DNA of 64,000 bases from CBDFGQ01 sp965247295 (GCA_965247295.1 CBDFGQ010000007.1:574335-638334); one strand, 5' to 3'. Counted from the stretch's first letter, positions 8,128 to 16,812 are shown. Numbers and translations: made by a program. The notes: generated by a model not told the origin, from the sequence alone.

Positions 8128-9807
8128 GTGCTGGAGCATGACGTGCTTGTGGTGGGCGGGGGTCTGGCGGGGATGCGAGCCGCCCTGGCAGCCCAGCAGA
8201 ACGGGGCCGGCACCGGGCTTATCAGCAAGGTGTACCCCGTGCGCAGCCACTCCAACGCCGCCCAGGGTGGCATAAACGCCGCCCTGGTGGACAGGGGAGA
8301 TAGCTGGGAGGAGCACGCATACGATACGGTGAAGGGAAGCGACTACCTGGGGGACCAGGATGCCATAGAGCTGATGTGCGGGGTGGCCGGGGAGGAGCTC
8401 ATTTCCCTGGAACATATGGGCGTGATTTTCAACCGCGACGAGGATGGGAGGCTGGGCACCAGGGCCTTCGGGGGGCAGGCACGTGCTAGGACATTCTTCG
8501 TGGCCGACTTTACCGGCCAGGCCATGCTTCACGTCCTGCACGAGCAGCTCATGCGGTCGGGCATGACCAGCTACGACGAATGGTTCGTGACCACTCTAAT
8601 CGTTGAGGATGGTGAGTGCTGCGGCGTGGTGGCCATGGAGATACGTACGGGTAGGCTGTACGTCATACGCGCCAAGACGGTAATTCTCTGCACCGGTGGG
8701 CTGGGTCGGATCTACGAGCCCAGTACCAACGCGCTGATCGTTACAGGCGACGGCATGGCGCTGGCGTACAAGGCCGGCGCCTCCCTCATGGACATGGAAA
8801 TGGTGCAGTACCATCCCACTACCCTAAAGGGCAGCGGCGTACTGATCACGGAGGGGGCCAGGGGCGAGGGGGCCTATCTCCTGAACGCCGACGGCCAGCG
8901 GTTTATGGAGAAGTACGCCCCAAATATGATGGAGCTGGCCTCCAGGGACGTTGTCTCCCGCGCCGAGGCGACGGAGATCGCCGAAGGCGGGGGGGTGGAC
9001 GGTTCCGTGTTGCTGGACTGCCGCCACCTGGGGGAGAAGCTGATCAAGGAAAAGCTCTCCCAGATATACGACATCGGCCTGGACCTGGTGGGGGTTGACA
9101 TAAGCAAAGAACCCATACCCATACGACCCGGTATGCACTATCATATGGGTGGCATCAAGACCGACGTTGACGGCAGGACCAGCGTCCCGGGACTTTACGC
9201 GGCAGGAGAGTGTGCCTGCGTAAGCGTCCACGGGGGCAACCGTCTGGGGGCCAACTCCCTCCTTGACACCATTGTCTTCGGTCACAGGGCCGGAGAACAC
9301 GCCGCCGAGGCTTGCAAGAACGCGCCATACCGGTCCTTGGACATAGAGTCGTGGGTGGAGAACGAGGAGGGCAGGATCAGGGACATACTGGCGCGGGACG
9401 CCAATGGGGACAGGGTGGCGAAGATACGGTTGGAGATGGGCACGGCCATGGACCGGCATGTGGGAGTCTTCCGGAACGAGGAGGGTATGAAGGAGGCCTT
9501 GAGTACCGTACAGGCGCTGAAGGAGCGGTACGGCACGGTACCCGTGGAGGACAAGGGCCGAGTCTTCAATACGGACCTGGTCTTCGCCCTGGAGCTCGGA
9601 TTCATGCTGGACTGTGCCGAGACCATCGTGGTCAGCGCCCTGGAGCGAAAGGAAAGCCGGGGTGCCCAGTACAGGCTGGACTATGCTCGGCGTGACGATG
9701 ACAACTGGCTCAAGCACATACTGGTCACCCACGGGGAGGATGGACCTAGCATTTCACATCTCCCAGTAGTTATCACCCGGTGGGAGCCCGAGCAGAGGCA
9801 ATACTGA
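8128..9807 (+). CDS. sdhA: Succinate dehydrogenase/fumarate reductase flavoprotein subunit
   Basis: Catalytic subunit with covalently bound FAD, oxidising succinate or reducing fumarate. VLVVGGGLAGMRAAL (residues 6-20) is the FAD dinucleotide fold. SHSNAAQGGINAAL holds the His expected to carry FAD. QYHPTTLKGSG, EGARGEGAYL and HYHMGGIKTDVDG are active-site motifs, and GGNRLGANSLLD is the C-terminal FAD motif. The GTG start follows CAGGGGG. The stop overlaps the sdhB ATG by one base. At 559 residues it is of normal length. Confidence 0.95.
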   Translation: MLEHDVLVVGGGLAGMRAALAAQQNGAGTGLISKVYPVRSHSNAAQGGINAALVDRGDSWEEHAYDTVKGSDYLGDQDAIELMCGVAGEELISLEHMGVIFNRDEDGRLGTRAFGGQARARTFFVADFTGQAMLHVLHEQLMRSGMTSYDEWFVTTLIVEDGECCGVVAMEIRTGRLYVIRAKTVILCTGGLGRIYEPSTNALIVTGDGMALAYKAGASLMDMEMVQYHPTTLKGSGVLITEGARGEGAYLLNADGQRFMEKYAPNMMELASRDVVSRAEATEIAEGGGVDGSVLLDCRHLGEKLIKEKLSQIYDIGLDLVGVDISKEPIPIRPGMHYHMGGIKTDVDGRTSVPGLYAAGECACVSVHGGNRLGANSLLDTIVFGHRAGEHAAEACKNAPYRSLDIESWVENEEGRIRDILARDANGDRVAKIRLEMGTAMDRHVGVFRNEEGMKEALSTVQALKERYGTVPVEDKGRVFNTDLVFALELGFMLDCAETIVVSALERKESRGAQYRLDYARRDDDNWLKHILVTHGEDGPSISHLPVVITRWEPEQRQY

Positions 9808-10760
9808 TGGATGTAACGCTCAAGGTGAAACGGTACGACCCCGAGGCCGAGGACCCCGCCCCCTACTGGGCCGAGTACCAGGTGGACGTGGACACTTTCA
9901 CCACCGTCCTCGATACCCTCATCAAGGTCAGGGAGGAGGTGGACGGCAGCCTGGCCCTGCGGTGCTCATGCCGCAGCGCCATATGCGGCTCCTGCGCGAT
10001 GCGCATCAACGGCCACGCTGCCCTGGCGTGCAAGATCAGAGTATCGGCCATTTCAACCGAGGGGGAGCAGGTAACCGTAGAGCCAATGGGCGTGATGCCC
10101 GTCATCAAGGATCTGGTGGTCGACATGACACCCTTCTGGGACAAGGTCGCGGACGTGGAGCCCTGGCTTCAGCCCCAGGGGCCCGAGCCCGAGGGTGAGT
10201 ATATAGCCCCCAACGAGGATATGCTGCACCTTGCCGGGGTAATGGGCTGCATCATGTGCGGGGCGTGCGTCTCCGACTGCACCGTGCTGGAGGTAGACCC
10301 CAACTTTCTTGGACCCGCCGCCCTGGCCAAGGCGTATCGCTTCGTGGCGGACCCGAGGGACTCCCAGGACAGGGACCGTCTCAAGAGCCTGAGCCAGTAT
10401 ACCGGGATCTGGGACTGCACCCGCTGCTTCGAGTGTGTTCAGGTATGCCCCAAAGGGGTGGCCCCCATGGACAGGATCATGGACCTCAGAGAAAAGGCAA
10501 TTGAAGCGGGCTACGACGACAAGCCTGGAGCCCGCCATGCCAAGGCCTTTGCCGAGCTCGTAGGCCACAGCGGGTGGCTGGACGAGCTGAGACTTCCGTT
10601 AAAGACCGTGGGAATGCTTAACCTGCCGGCCTTGCTCAATCTCGCACCCGTGGGGCTGCGGGCCCTCGCCAGGGGCAAGATGCCCCCCGTCGTCCACAAG
10701 ATGCTGCCAAACGTCGAGAACGTTAGGCGGTTATTCAGGCGGCTGGAGCCGGAGGACTAG
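9807..10760 (+). CDS. sdhB: Succinate dehydrogenase/fumarate reductase iron-sulfur subunit
   Basis: Electron-transfer subunit of 317 residues. An N-terminal 2Fe-2S ferredoxin domain has Cys in CSCRSAICGSCAMR and a distal Cys (about residues 53-77). Two cluster motifs follow, CIMCGACVSDC (about 148) and CTRCFECVQVCP (about 204), giving 4Fe-4S and possibly 3Fe-4S clusters. The second motif has a full CxxCxxC pattern, which is more like bacterial type E or thiol-fumarate reductases. The ATG at 9807 overlaps the sdhA stop. No cytochrome b anchor gene follows. Confidence 0.94.
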   Translation: MDVTLKVKRYDPEAEDPAPYWAEYQVDVDTFTTVLDTLIKVREEVDGSLALRCSCRSAICGSCAMRINGHAALACKIRVSAISTEGEQVTVEPMGVMPVIKDLVVDMTPFWDKVADVEPWLQPQGPEPEGEYIAPNEDMLHLAGVMGCIMCGACVSDCTVLEVDPNFLGPAALAKAYRFVADPRDSQDRDRLKSLSQYTGIWDCTRCFECVQVCPKGVAPMDRIMDLREKAIEAGYDDKPGARHAKAFAELVGHSGWLDELRLPLKTVGMLNLPALLNLAPVGLRALARGKMPPVVHKMLPNVENVRRLFRRLEPED

Positions 10761-10774
10761 CAGACAACATAATT

Positions 10775-10797
10775 CTCCCTCCCCTGGTGGGAGGGAG
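10775..10797. repeat. GC-rich hairpin after sdhB
   Basis: Nine-base perfect arms (10775-10783 and 10789-10797) around a five-base loop, 15 bases after the sdhB stop. It could slow transcription, but no T-run follows. Its CTCCCTCCC word suggests the same intergenic repeat class as 879-901. Confidence 0.5.
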
Positions 10798-10833
10798 TTA
10801 GAGGTGGGGCAGTGACCCTCGTCTGCTCCGGAA

Positions 10834-10862
10834 TTGACATGAGTCTACGTAGCTGATAGTCT
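10834..10862 (+). promoter_or_regulatory. Possible promoter for the zinc-ribbon membrane gene
   Basis: A perfect TTGACA at 10834-10839. The -10 is weak: GATAGT at 10855-10860 with a 15-base spacer, or TAGTCT at 10857-10862 with 17. This would give a leader of about 60 bases. Confidence 0.35.
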
Positions 10863-10926
10863 CCAATCGGCAATTAAGCCCTTTGCTGTTCGAAGTGTCG
10901 AATGACCGGTCAGGGGAGCTGGACAA

Positions 10927-11358
10927 TTGGCAGAGGCAAGAACCAAAGGTCCTGATGAGAAGTATTGTAGCTCCTGCGGCCAAATTGTTAAAATGCTGGC
11001 CGAGATATGCCCTCTCTGTGGCGTGAGGCAGATGCCCGTTCCTTTCGACGGCTACGGTGGGCGCCTGCCCTCGGGATACGGTGCCACGAGTGATGCTGTC
11101 GTTCCGATGCTATTCAACGGTTTCCTGGGATTTGTCGGCTTTATGGGAATCGGTCACATGGTGGCGGGATCTGCAGGTAGAGGAACCGGGCTCCTGCTAC
11201 TAGGATGGGTCATCACCGTGTTCGGACTCGCCAGCGCTTTCGCAGCCTTCGTAGTAGGAGTGGTGTTCTTAGTCATAGCGTACATCGTGATATGGGTCTG
11301 GTCCATTGTTGATGTCCGTTCCGTGGTGGAGATGAACAGTTTGGGCTCCAGGCGGTAA
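10927..11358 (+). CDS. Zinc-ribbon membrane protein, TM2-like
   Basis: A 143-residue protein with an N-terminal zinc ribbon (CSSCG about residues 16-20, CPLCG about 33-37) followed by two or three membrane helices between residues 60 and 132, the last ending in IVIWVWSIVDVRSV, which resembles TM2-domain proteins. No function is known for this architecture. The TTG start is chosen because AGGGGAG lies eight bases upstream; there is no better ATG near it. It sits between sdhB and the HdrB-like gene, with its own possible promoter, so it may or may not belong to the dehydrogenase. Confidence 0.7.
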   Translation: MAEARTKGPDEKYCSSCGQIVKMLAEICPLCGVRQMPVPFDGYGGRLPSGYGATSDAVVPMLFNGFLGFVGFMGIGHMVAGSAGRGTGLLLLGWVITVFGLASAFAAFVVGVVFLVIAYIVIWVWSIVDVRSVVEMNSLGSRR

Positions 11359-11427
11359 CCTGTGTGGTGGTACCTTTCTGGTAATCTTTTGCCATAGTCG
11401 GAGATTTCCTGGTTGAGAGGCTGAATA

Positions 11428-12306
11428 ATGCCAAAATATGCTTTCTTCCCGGGTTGCGTTTCAAGGGGCGGATGCCCCGAGCTCTATCCCGCGGCCCTGC
11501 AGGTCTGCCAGAAGCTGGGGATCGAATTGGAGGAGCTTACGGGCGCCTCCTGCACCGGCGCCGGGGTCCTCCAGGAGAAGAATCAGCTCCTCGGGGACGT
11601 GCTCAACGCACGCAGTTTCGCCATGGCGGAGCGGCTGGACCTGCCCATAATGACCATATGCAGCACCTGCCAGGGAGTGATGAGCCAGGCCGACGCACGC
11701 CTCAAGGCTGACCCGGAGTATCTGGCACAGGTGAACACCCATCTGGCTGAGGAGGGCCTTGAGTACCGGGGCACGGCTGTCATCAAGCACCTGCTGTGGG
11801 TCATCATCGAAGACGTGGGCCTGGACGTGCTTGGTGAACATGTAACCACCCCCCTGACACACCTGCGGGTCGCACCCTTCTACGGCTGCTATATCCTGCG
11901 CCCCAGGGACGCCCTGGGCTTCGACGAGAATCCCGATCGCCAGACATCCCTTGAGACGGTAATCACCGCCCTTGGAGGCCAGGTGGTGGACTTTCCAGGG
12001 AAGAGCCGCTGCTGCGGCTTCCCCATACTGACCATCAACGAGCGCAACTCGGTGGCGATGGTGGGAAAGCACACTTCCGAGGCAGCCGACCTGGGCGCCG
12101 ACGCCATGGTTACCCCGTGCCCGCTGTGCCACCTGAACCTCGATGGCTACCAGCCCAAGGCAATGAGCCAGACCAAGCGCAGGATAGACCTGCCCATCCT
12201 CCACCTCCCCCAGCTCATCGGCCTGGCCATGGGGGTGTCGCCGAAGGACCTGGGCCTCCAGCGGCACATCATATCCCCCGAAAGGCTGCTTGAGAAGGTC
12301 GGCTAG
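11428..12306 (+). CDS. HdrB/SdhE-like CCG-domain subunit
   Basis: Related to heterodisulfide reductase subunit B and to the SdhE subunit of type E succinate:quinone reductases. There are two cysteine-rich halves. The first has FFPGCVSRGG, ASCTGAG and CSTCQG; the second has FYGCY, CCGFP and CPLCH, the latter being the CCG motif that binds a non-cubane 4Fe-4S cluster in HdrB. It has 292 residues and no membrane helix. With sdhA-sdhB just upstream and no SdhC/D, it is the likely electron acceptor or membrane-associating partner of the complex. The exact acceptor (quinone or thiol) cannot be told from sequence. Confidence 0.85.
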   Translation: MPKYAFFPGCVSRGGCPELYPAALQVCQKLGIELEELTGASCTGAGVLQEKNQLLGDVLNARSFAMAERLDLPIMTICSTCQGVMSQADARLKADPEYLAQVNTHLAEEGLEYRGTAVIKHLLWVIIEDVGLDVLGEHVTTPLTHLRVAPFYGCYILRPRDALGFDENPDRQTSLETVITALGGQVVDFPGKSRCCGFPILTINERNSVAMVGKHTSEAADLGADAMVTPCPLCHLNLDGYQPKAMSQTKRRIDLPILHLPQLIGLAMGVSPKDLGLQRHIISPERLLEKVG

Positions 12307-12325
12307 ACGCTAAGGCCCGGCTCTT

Positions 12326-13165
12326 TCACCCCAGCGGCAGGGGCGGCTGCCACCACTTGCTGGTGCCGTTAACCTCTATCGTGTCCACCCACTTAACCCA
12401 GTCGTAACCACGCTTTCCAGGCGCCACCAGACGCAGGGGGAAACCGTGCCCGTGGGACAGCACCTGGCCGCCCACCCTGGTGGCAAGTATGTACACTTCC
12501 GCCTCCTCCAGCGAGATGCGCCGGTAGTACCCCGTGACCGAACGCACTGTCACGCTGGCCGCCCCTTGCTTTATGCCGGCTTCCGCCAGTACATCCTTAC
12601 GAGGCACGCCATCCCATCGCTGCGTAGAGTACCAGCCTCCGGTGCAGTCCAGGGTAGCCGTGATTTGCTCCCGGCGCTTCGCCAGTACCTCGTAAGGCAG
12701 TCGGATATCCCGCTCCACCATACCGGTCACACGGAGGCTCCATTTGTCTGCATCGATCGTCCGGGGACGGTCGTTGAGCCAGGAGGTGGTGGGGAAGGCG
12801 TTGCCGGAGAAGCTCCCCCTCTCGTAGGAACCCGTGAACCGCCGCTCGGCGCCCGGTAGCTCAAAAATACGGGCCCCGAACTCCCCGGTCCGCCACAGCA
12901 GCAGTCCGGCTATGGCAAGGCCGCCCAAACGCAGGAAGGACCGGCGATCGGCCCAGAACCGGGGCCGAAGGCTCCACCTGTGCCGAAAGGTATGCCACAG
13001 GATGGCGGGGGTTATGGCCACCGAGAGGTAGATGTGCCAGCTGAGGCCGCTGAAGCCCATGAAATAGAAGGGGCCCGTGTGGCTCCACGCCAGGCCCAGG
13101 GCCAGGGCGGCGAGCAATAGGCAAAGAACGAGTAACGAAACCGCGTAAGGAATGGGGGTCCGCAA
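12326..13165 (-). CDS. Membrane-anchored molybdopterin oxidoreductase, sulfite-oxidase fold
   Basis: A 279-residue protein with three N-terminal hydrophobic segments (about residues 7-28, 40-58 and 76-92) followed by an oxidoreductase molybdopterin-binding domain. TATLDCTGGW (about residue 170) carries the Cys expected to bind molybdenum. HGFPLRLVAPGKRGYDWVKW near the C-terminus is a conserved stretch of this family. The substrate is unknown; sulfite or a YedY-like protein sulfoxide repair role are candidates. A TTG start at 13165 is assumed; a better start may lie nearby. It is convergent with the HdrB-like gene, 19 bases apart. Confidence 0.8.
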   Translation of the reverse strand: MRTPIPYAVSLLVLCLLLAALALGLAWSHTGPFYFMGFSGLSWHIYLSVAITPAILWHTFRHRWSLRPRFWADRRSFLRLGGLAIAGLLLWRTGEFGARIFELPGAERRFTGSYERGSFSGNAFPTTSWLNDRPRTIDADKWSLRVTGMVERDIRLPYEVLAKRREQITATLDCTGGWYSTQRWDGVPRKDVLAEAGIKQGAASVTVRSVTGYYRRISLEEAEVYILATRVGGQVLSHGHGFPLRLVAPGKRGYDWVKWVDTIEVNGTSKWWQPPLPLG

Positions 13166-13201
13166 CCATCGCCTGGCATTTAGTCATTGAGGAGAGGCCC
13201 A

Positions 13202-13713
13202 CGTCGTCTCAGCGAGGACGGCGCCAACCAGGCGGCCCGGTTAGGGAAGATTCCACGCCGATGAGGCGCAGGGACCGATCTTCTTCCAGTGGGCGAGCTG
13301 GCGAATCCGAGGATTAGCGGTCACCCGTAGGACCTCCTGGAGGGACGACCATGTTGGACCCAGTCGGACCCGAGAGCCGTGGGTGAGCTCCCAGGAATCC
13401 AGTCCCAGATGCGCATCCGATACCACCTCACCCCGCTGCTGGCGGACAGTGAGCGCAGAAAGGACAGAAGGTACCCACGAAGTGACCGCCGTTGGCCCAG
13501 GGACCTTCTGGGTTACCTCAGGTAGGGATATGGTCCGCCGTCCAGCGGACGGCCCAGAAAGGCAGCTCCTGCTACGCGACATGTCGCCAAGGGTAGAATA
13601 GGCTGCTGGATGAGCTCGCTCCTACGGTTCCGCGAGTCTTCGGGATAGATATCCCTACACGTCCCACCACCGGTGCGCTGCCCTAGGGGGTTCTCCAAAC
13701 AGTTCGCAGGACG
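13202..13713. other. Gene-poor 512-base region, nothing recognised
   Basis: Short open frames exist on both strands, but none has a protein pattern I know or a convincing ribosome site. I checked for RNase P, tmRNA, SRP RNA and T-box landmarks and found none convincing. Several GC-rich self-complementary stretches occur, for example around 13532-13548 (GTCCGCCGTCCAGCGGAC), so a structured RNA or a decayed gene remain possible. Confidence 0.3.
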
Positions 13714-14394
13714 CTACAGCACTCTCAGAAAATCCAGGCAGCACGGTAGCGCCTTAAGGATGAGGGTGTCCTCCTCGGAAAGCTCCTGGACGTCTTCCAT
13801 GGAGCGGTATACGGTCACGGACCGCGTCGAGGGGTGGACCACCCAAACGAGGCGCGTACCTAGGGTGTCCTCCTCAGCTCCTGCAGCACGGTAGCGCCTT
13901 GGAGGGGTCCTCCTCGGAAAGCTCCGGACGTCTTCCCGGTATACGGTCGTCGAGGGGTGGACCACCCAAACGAGGCGCGTACCTGCCCGGAGCCAGTCCT
14001 CAACCTTCTCCCGGACCTCACCGGGCCGGTCTCCAGGAGACACCACCTCCACGGCCAGATCGGGAGCAAATTCCAGGAAACCAGTGGGAAGGTCTCCTGG
14101 GGGTAGCCTGTCCTCTGCAACGAAGGATGCGTCGGGGGCCCGCACGGTATCGGGGTCGAGTCTCAGTACGAAGCCGGTCTCGGCTGCAAAGACTCGGCCT
14201 AGCTGATTTGCCTTGACATATACTCTCAATCGAGACCCGATCTCCATGGCAATATCGCCGTGGCTGGCGCCTGCTGGCGGCATTTCGTACAGCTCCCCCT
14301 TCACAAGCTCGTAGCGCCGGTCGCCCGCTGTGGACAGTCGAAGCAGCTCGTCGGCGGTCAGGAGAGCTTTACGTTTACGCTTTTGTAGTACCAC
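13714..14394 (-). CDS. Uma2-family (DUF820) PD-(D/E)XK nuclease-like protein
   Basis: Uma2 proteins have a restriction-endonuclease fold and are common in Chloroflexota and cyanobacteria; their cellular role is not established. Motifs seen: RYELVKGELYEMPPAG near residue 27, VRAPDASFV near 84 (catalytic Asp) and LAVEVVSPGD near 113 (Glu-x-x-Ser-Pro). The C-terminal part is duplicated: GTRLVWVVHPST occurs near residues 137 and 178. The first copy has small deletions and is partly out of the original frame, yet the whole stays open. It has 226 residues against about 190 normally, the excess matching the duplication. Confidence 0.8.
   Translation of the reverse strand: MVLQKRKRKALLTADELLRLSTAGDRRYELVKGELYEMPPAGASHGDIAMEIGSRLRVYVKANQLGRVFAAETGFVLRLDPDTVRAPDASFVAEDRLPPGDLPTGFLEFAPDLAVEVVSPGDRPGEVREKVEDWLRAGTRLVWVVHPSTTVYREDVRSFPRRTPPRRYRAAGAEEDTLGTRLVWVVHPSTRSVTVYRSMEDVQELSEEDTLILKALPCCLDFLRVL
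13739..13984. repeat. Imperfect tandem duplication inside the Uma2-family gene
   Basis: Copy A at 13739-13861 (123 bp) and copy B at 13884-13984 (101 bp) share long identical blocks at both ends, such as the 17-base block starting both copies. Copy B has lost several short segments. The duplication encodes the repeated C-terminal segment of the nuclease-like protein. Confidence 0.85.
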
Positions 14395-14400
14395 CCTTGC

Positions 14401-15705
14401 CTAGCCCTTCAACCTGTCTATGGCAGAGCCGAAGATCTCGATGGTCTTCTCTATGTCGTCTTGAGTGTGTGCCAGAGAGGGATAGAACTTGTTGGGTTGC
14501 CAGCCCTTGAGTATGCCCCTCTCCAGCAGGTGGGTGTTGAACTGGGCCATCAGGGCGCTGTCGGCCTTCAGGGATGAGCGGTAATCGGTGATGGGCTCGT
14601 CGGTGAAGTAGAAGCCGAAGATGGGGTCTTCTCCCGCGGGCTGCATGGGGATTTCGGCCTCGCGGCAGAGGCGCTCCAGGCCGTCCCTGAGCTGCCGGCC
14701 CGTGGTATACAGGCGCTCGTAGGTGCCCTCTTTCCGGAGCTCTGCCAGGGTCGCGAGTCCGGCGGCACAGGCCACCGGGCTGCCGTTGAGGGTACCCACC
14801 TGGGAAACAAAATTGTCGGGGTCGGACGCCGAGGAGTCGTAGAGAGACATGATCTCCTCTCGTCCTGCTACCACCGCCAGGGGATAGCCACCACCCACGA
14901 TCTTGCCCAGGGCCGCTAGGTCTGGGGTCACGCCATAGTGCTCCTGGGCGCCACCGTAGCCCAGCCGGAACCCCGTCACCACCTCGTCGAATATAAGAGG
15001 AATCTGATAGTGGGAGGTAATCTCCCGCACCGCCTGTAGGAAGCCTGGCTTGGGCGACAGGATCCGCTGCATGGGCTCCATAATCACGGCTCCCAGCTCA
15101 TCGTGGTGTTTCTCGATTATGGCCGCCGCGGTCTCCGCGTCGTTGTAGGGCGCCACCAGCACTGTGTCGCGCACAGCCTGTGGCACGCCGTTGGCGCTGA
15201 GTACAGGCTCCGGGAAGTCCCTGAGGGCCGTGGCACTGGGCGTGACACTCACCACCGCGTAGTCGCTGGTCCCATGGTACCCGCCCTCGAACTTCAGTAT
15301 CTTGTCGCGCTTGCGGAAGCTCCGAGCCACGCGAAGGCACTGGAAGCAGGCATCTGTTCCGCTGGTGGTGAATCGCACTTTGTCCGCGCAAGGGACCGCC
15401 TTTACGATTTCCTCGGCCAGAAGCACGGCATTCTCACTGGTACCGAAGAAGGTGCTGCCCCTCTCCGCCGCCTCAACCACCGCGGCCACGACGGCAGGGT
15501 GAGCGTGGCCCAGCACCATCGGGCCGGACCCCATGAGGTAGTCTATGAATTCCTGACCGGTCACGTCCCAGACTCGAGAGCCCTTCCCCTCCCGCAGGAT
15601 AATTGGGTGCTCCTGGCCCTGGCTCATGTTGCCTGTGTACGCCCCTGGCAGATATCTGGCCGCCTTGTCCCTGAGCTCGCTTGCCCTTCCGGTCCCCTCA
15701 GCCAT
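14401..15705 (-). CDS. Glutamate-1-semialdehyde aminomutase-like class III aminotransferase
   Basis: PLP enzyme of 434 residues. Visible motifs are GSGPMVLGHAHP near residue 60, FTTSGTDACFQCLRVAR (PLP phosphate site), EGGYHGTSDY, FDEVVTGFRLGYGG (Asp to PLP nitrogen) and LGKIVGGGYP, whose Lys forms the Schiff base. It resembles GSA 2,1-aminomutase (hemL), but many such proteins in Chloroflexota are amine or beta-amino-acid aminotransferases, so no symbol is given. The start at 15705 is set by a strong AAGGAGGAG just upstream, not the earlier in-frame codon at 15747. Downstream of mdh on the same strand. Confidence 0.85.
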   Translation of the reverse strand: MAEGTGRASELRDKAARYLPGAYTGNMSQGQEHPIILREGKGSRVWDVTGQEFIDYLMGSGPMVLGHAHPAVVAAVVEAAERGSTFFGTSENAVLLAEEIVKAVPCADKVRFTTSGTDACFQCLRVARSFRKRDKILKFEGGYHGTSDYAVVSVTPSATALRDFPEPVLSANGVPQAVRDTVLVAPYNDAETAAAIIEKHHDELGAVIMEPMQRILSPKPGFLQAVREITSHYQIPLIFDEVVTGFRLGYGGAQEHYGVTPDLAALGKIVGGGYPLAVVAGREEIMSLYDSSASDPDNFVSQVGTLNGSPVACAAGLATLAELRKEGTYERLYTTGRQLRDGLERLCREAEIPMQPAGEDPIFGFYFTDEPITDYRSSLKADSALMAQFNTHLLERGILKGWQPNKFYPSLAHTQDDIEKTIEIFGSAIDRLKG

Positions 15706-15764
15706 CGCTCCTCCTTTGCTGCCGACTGACATCTCGTTTTTGATCATCTGACCTAGCGACGGGG

Positions 15765-16709
15765 TTATCCCTCCTTCGCGGCGGACTTGTACATGACATC
15801 CATCAGCTCCCGGGCGCTATGGGCTGACTTGTTGAGGGCGGCCCGTTCGTCTTCAGTAAGCTTTATCTCTATTATCTCCTCGATGCCGCCGGCCCCTAGC
15901 TTTACCGGCACTCCTATGAAGAGGCCGTCGATGCCGTACTCGCCCTCCAGGTATGCGCTGCAGGGCAGAATTCGTTTTCTGTCGAGGAGGATCGCCTCCG
16001 TCATCTGCGTGATGGCCGCGGATGGGGCGTAGTAAGCACTGCCCGCCTTGAGGAGCTGCACTATCTCCGCACCCCCCTGGCGGGTCCGTTGCACCAGGCG
16101 ATCTATGGTGTCCTGAGGCAAGAGCTCCGAGAGTGGAATGCCTCCGACGCTTGTGTAGCGGACCAGGGGCACCATCTCGTCTCCATGGCTCCCCAGCACG
16201 TAGGCGTGGACGTCCTCTGCGGATACGCCCAGTTCCTGGGCGATGAAGGTACGGAAGCGGGCCGTGTCAAGGATGCCGGCCATACCCAGGACTCGGTTTC
16301 GGGGGAAGCCGCTGACCTCGAAGGCGTGCTGGACCATGGCGTCCAGGGGGTTGGTCACGACCATGATAATGCACTCGGGCGAGTACTTGACTACCTCGCC
16401 GGTGACGCCACCTACGATCTTCATATTGGTGAGGAGCAGGTCGTCGCGGCTCATACCTGGCTTGCGGGCTATCCCGGCCGTAATGATCACCAGATCAGAG
16501 TTTACCGTCTCAGCGTAGCTGTTGCTGCCGATTATCTGGGAGTCGGAGCCCAGCACGGGGCCTGACTCCAGCATATCCAACGCTTTCCCCTGGGGGAGGT
16601 CTTCAACTACGTCCACAAGGACCACGTCGGCGTAGCCCAGCCCATGGACGCGCTGGGCAGTCGTGGCGCCTACGTTTCCCGCACCTACAACCGTGACCTT
16701 CTTGCGCAT
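15765..16709 (-). CDS. mdh: Malate dehydrogenase, LDH-like type
   Basis: NAD-dependent malate/oxaloacetate interconversion in the TCA cycle. There are 314 residues starting with the Rossmann motif VVGAGNVGATTA. ITAGIARKPGMSRDDLL carries the Arg that favours malate over lactate. VTNPLDAM, MAGILDTARFR (substrate Arg, Asp) and VLGSHGDEM (catalytic His) are all intact. It lies just downstream of icd on the same strand, separated by an inverted repeat, which suggests a TCA gene pair. Confidence 0.95.
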   Translation of the reverse strand: MRKKVTVVGAGNVGATTAQRVHGLGYADVVLVDVVEDLPQGKALDMLESGPVLGSDSQIIGSNSYAETVNSDLVIITAGIARKPGMSRDDLLLTNMKIVGGVTGEVVKYSPECIIMVVTNPLDAMVQHAFEVSGFPRNRVLGMAGILDTARFRTFIAQELGVSAEDVHAYVLGSHGDEMVPLVRYTSVGGIPLSELLPQDTIDRLVQRTRQGGAEIVQLLKAGSAYYAPSAAITQMTEAILLDRKRILPCSAYLEGEYGIDGLFIGVPVKLGAGGIEEIIEIKLTEDERAALNKSAHSARELMDVMYKSAAKEG

Positions 16710-16731
16710 GTGCCTGTTGCTCCTTTCATAC

Positions 16732-16801
16732 TGGCCACAGAGTCACAGAGACGCAGAGGACTTAATAGTAGTTTCTCAGTGTCTCCGTGACTCTGTGGCC
16801 A
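16732..16801. repeat. 21-bp inverted repeat between mdh and icd
   Basis: The arms 16732-16752 and 16781-16801 pair with one mismatch around 28 bases. The arm sequence (TGGCCACAGAGTCACAGAGA) looks like a dispersed repeat family. It fills most of the mdh-icd gap and could act as a hairpin attenuator or a REP-like insertion. Confidence 0.8.
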
Positions 16802-16812
16802 ACTCCTTCGGG

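Noticed and set aside
8824..9732. A 302-codon open frame on the minus strand
   Set aside because: It is antisense to sdhA and has no recognisable domain.
10775..10797. Intrinsic terminator after sdhB
   Set aside because: The hairpin is good, but no T-run follows and the sequence resembles intergenic repeats.
13241..13582. A 113-codon minus-strand frame and a T-box or RNase P-like RNA in the same stretch
   Set aside because: No protein pattern; the conserved landmarks of T-box, RNase P, tmRNA and SRP RNA were not found.
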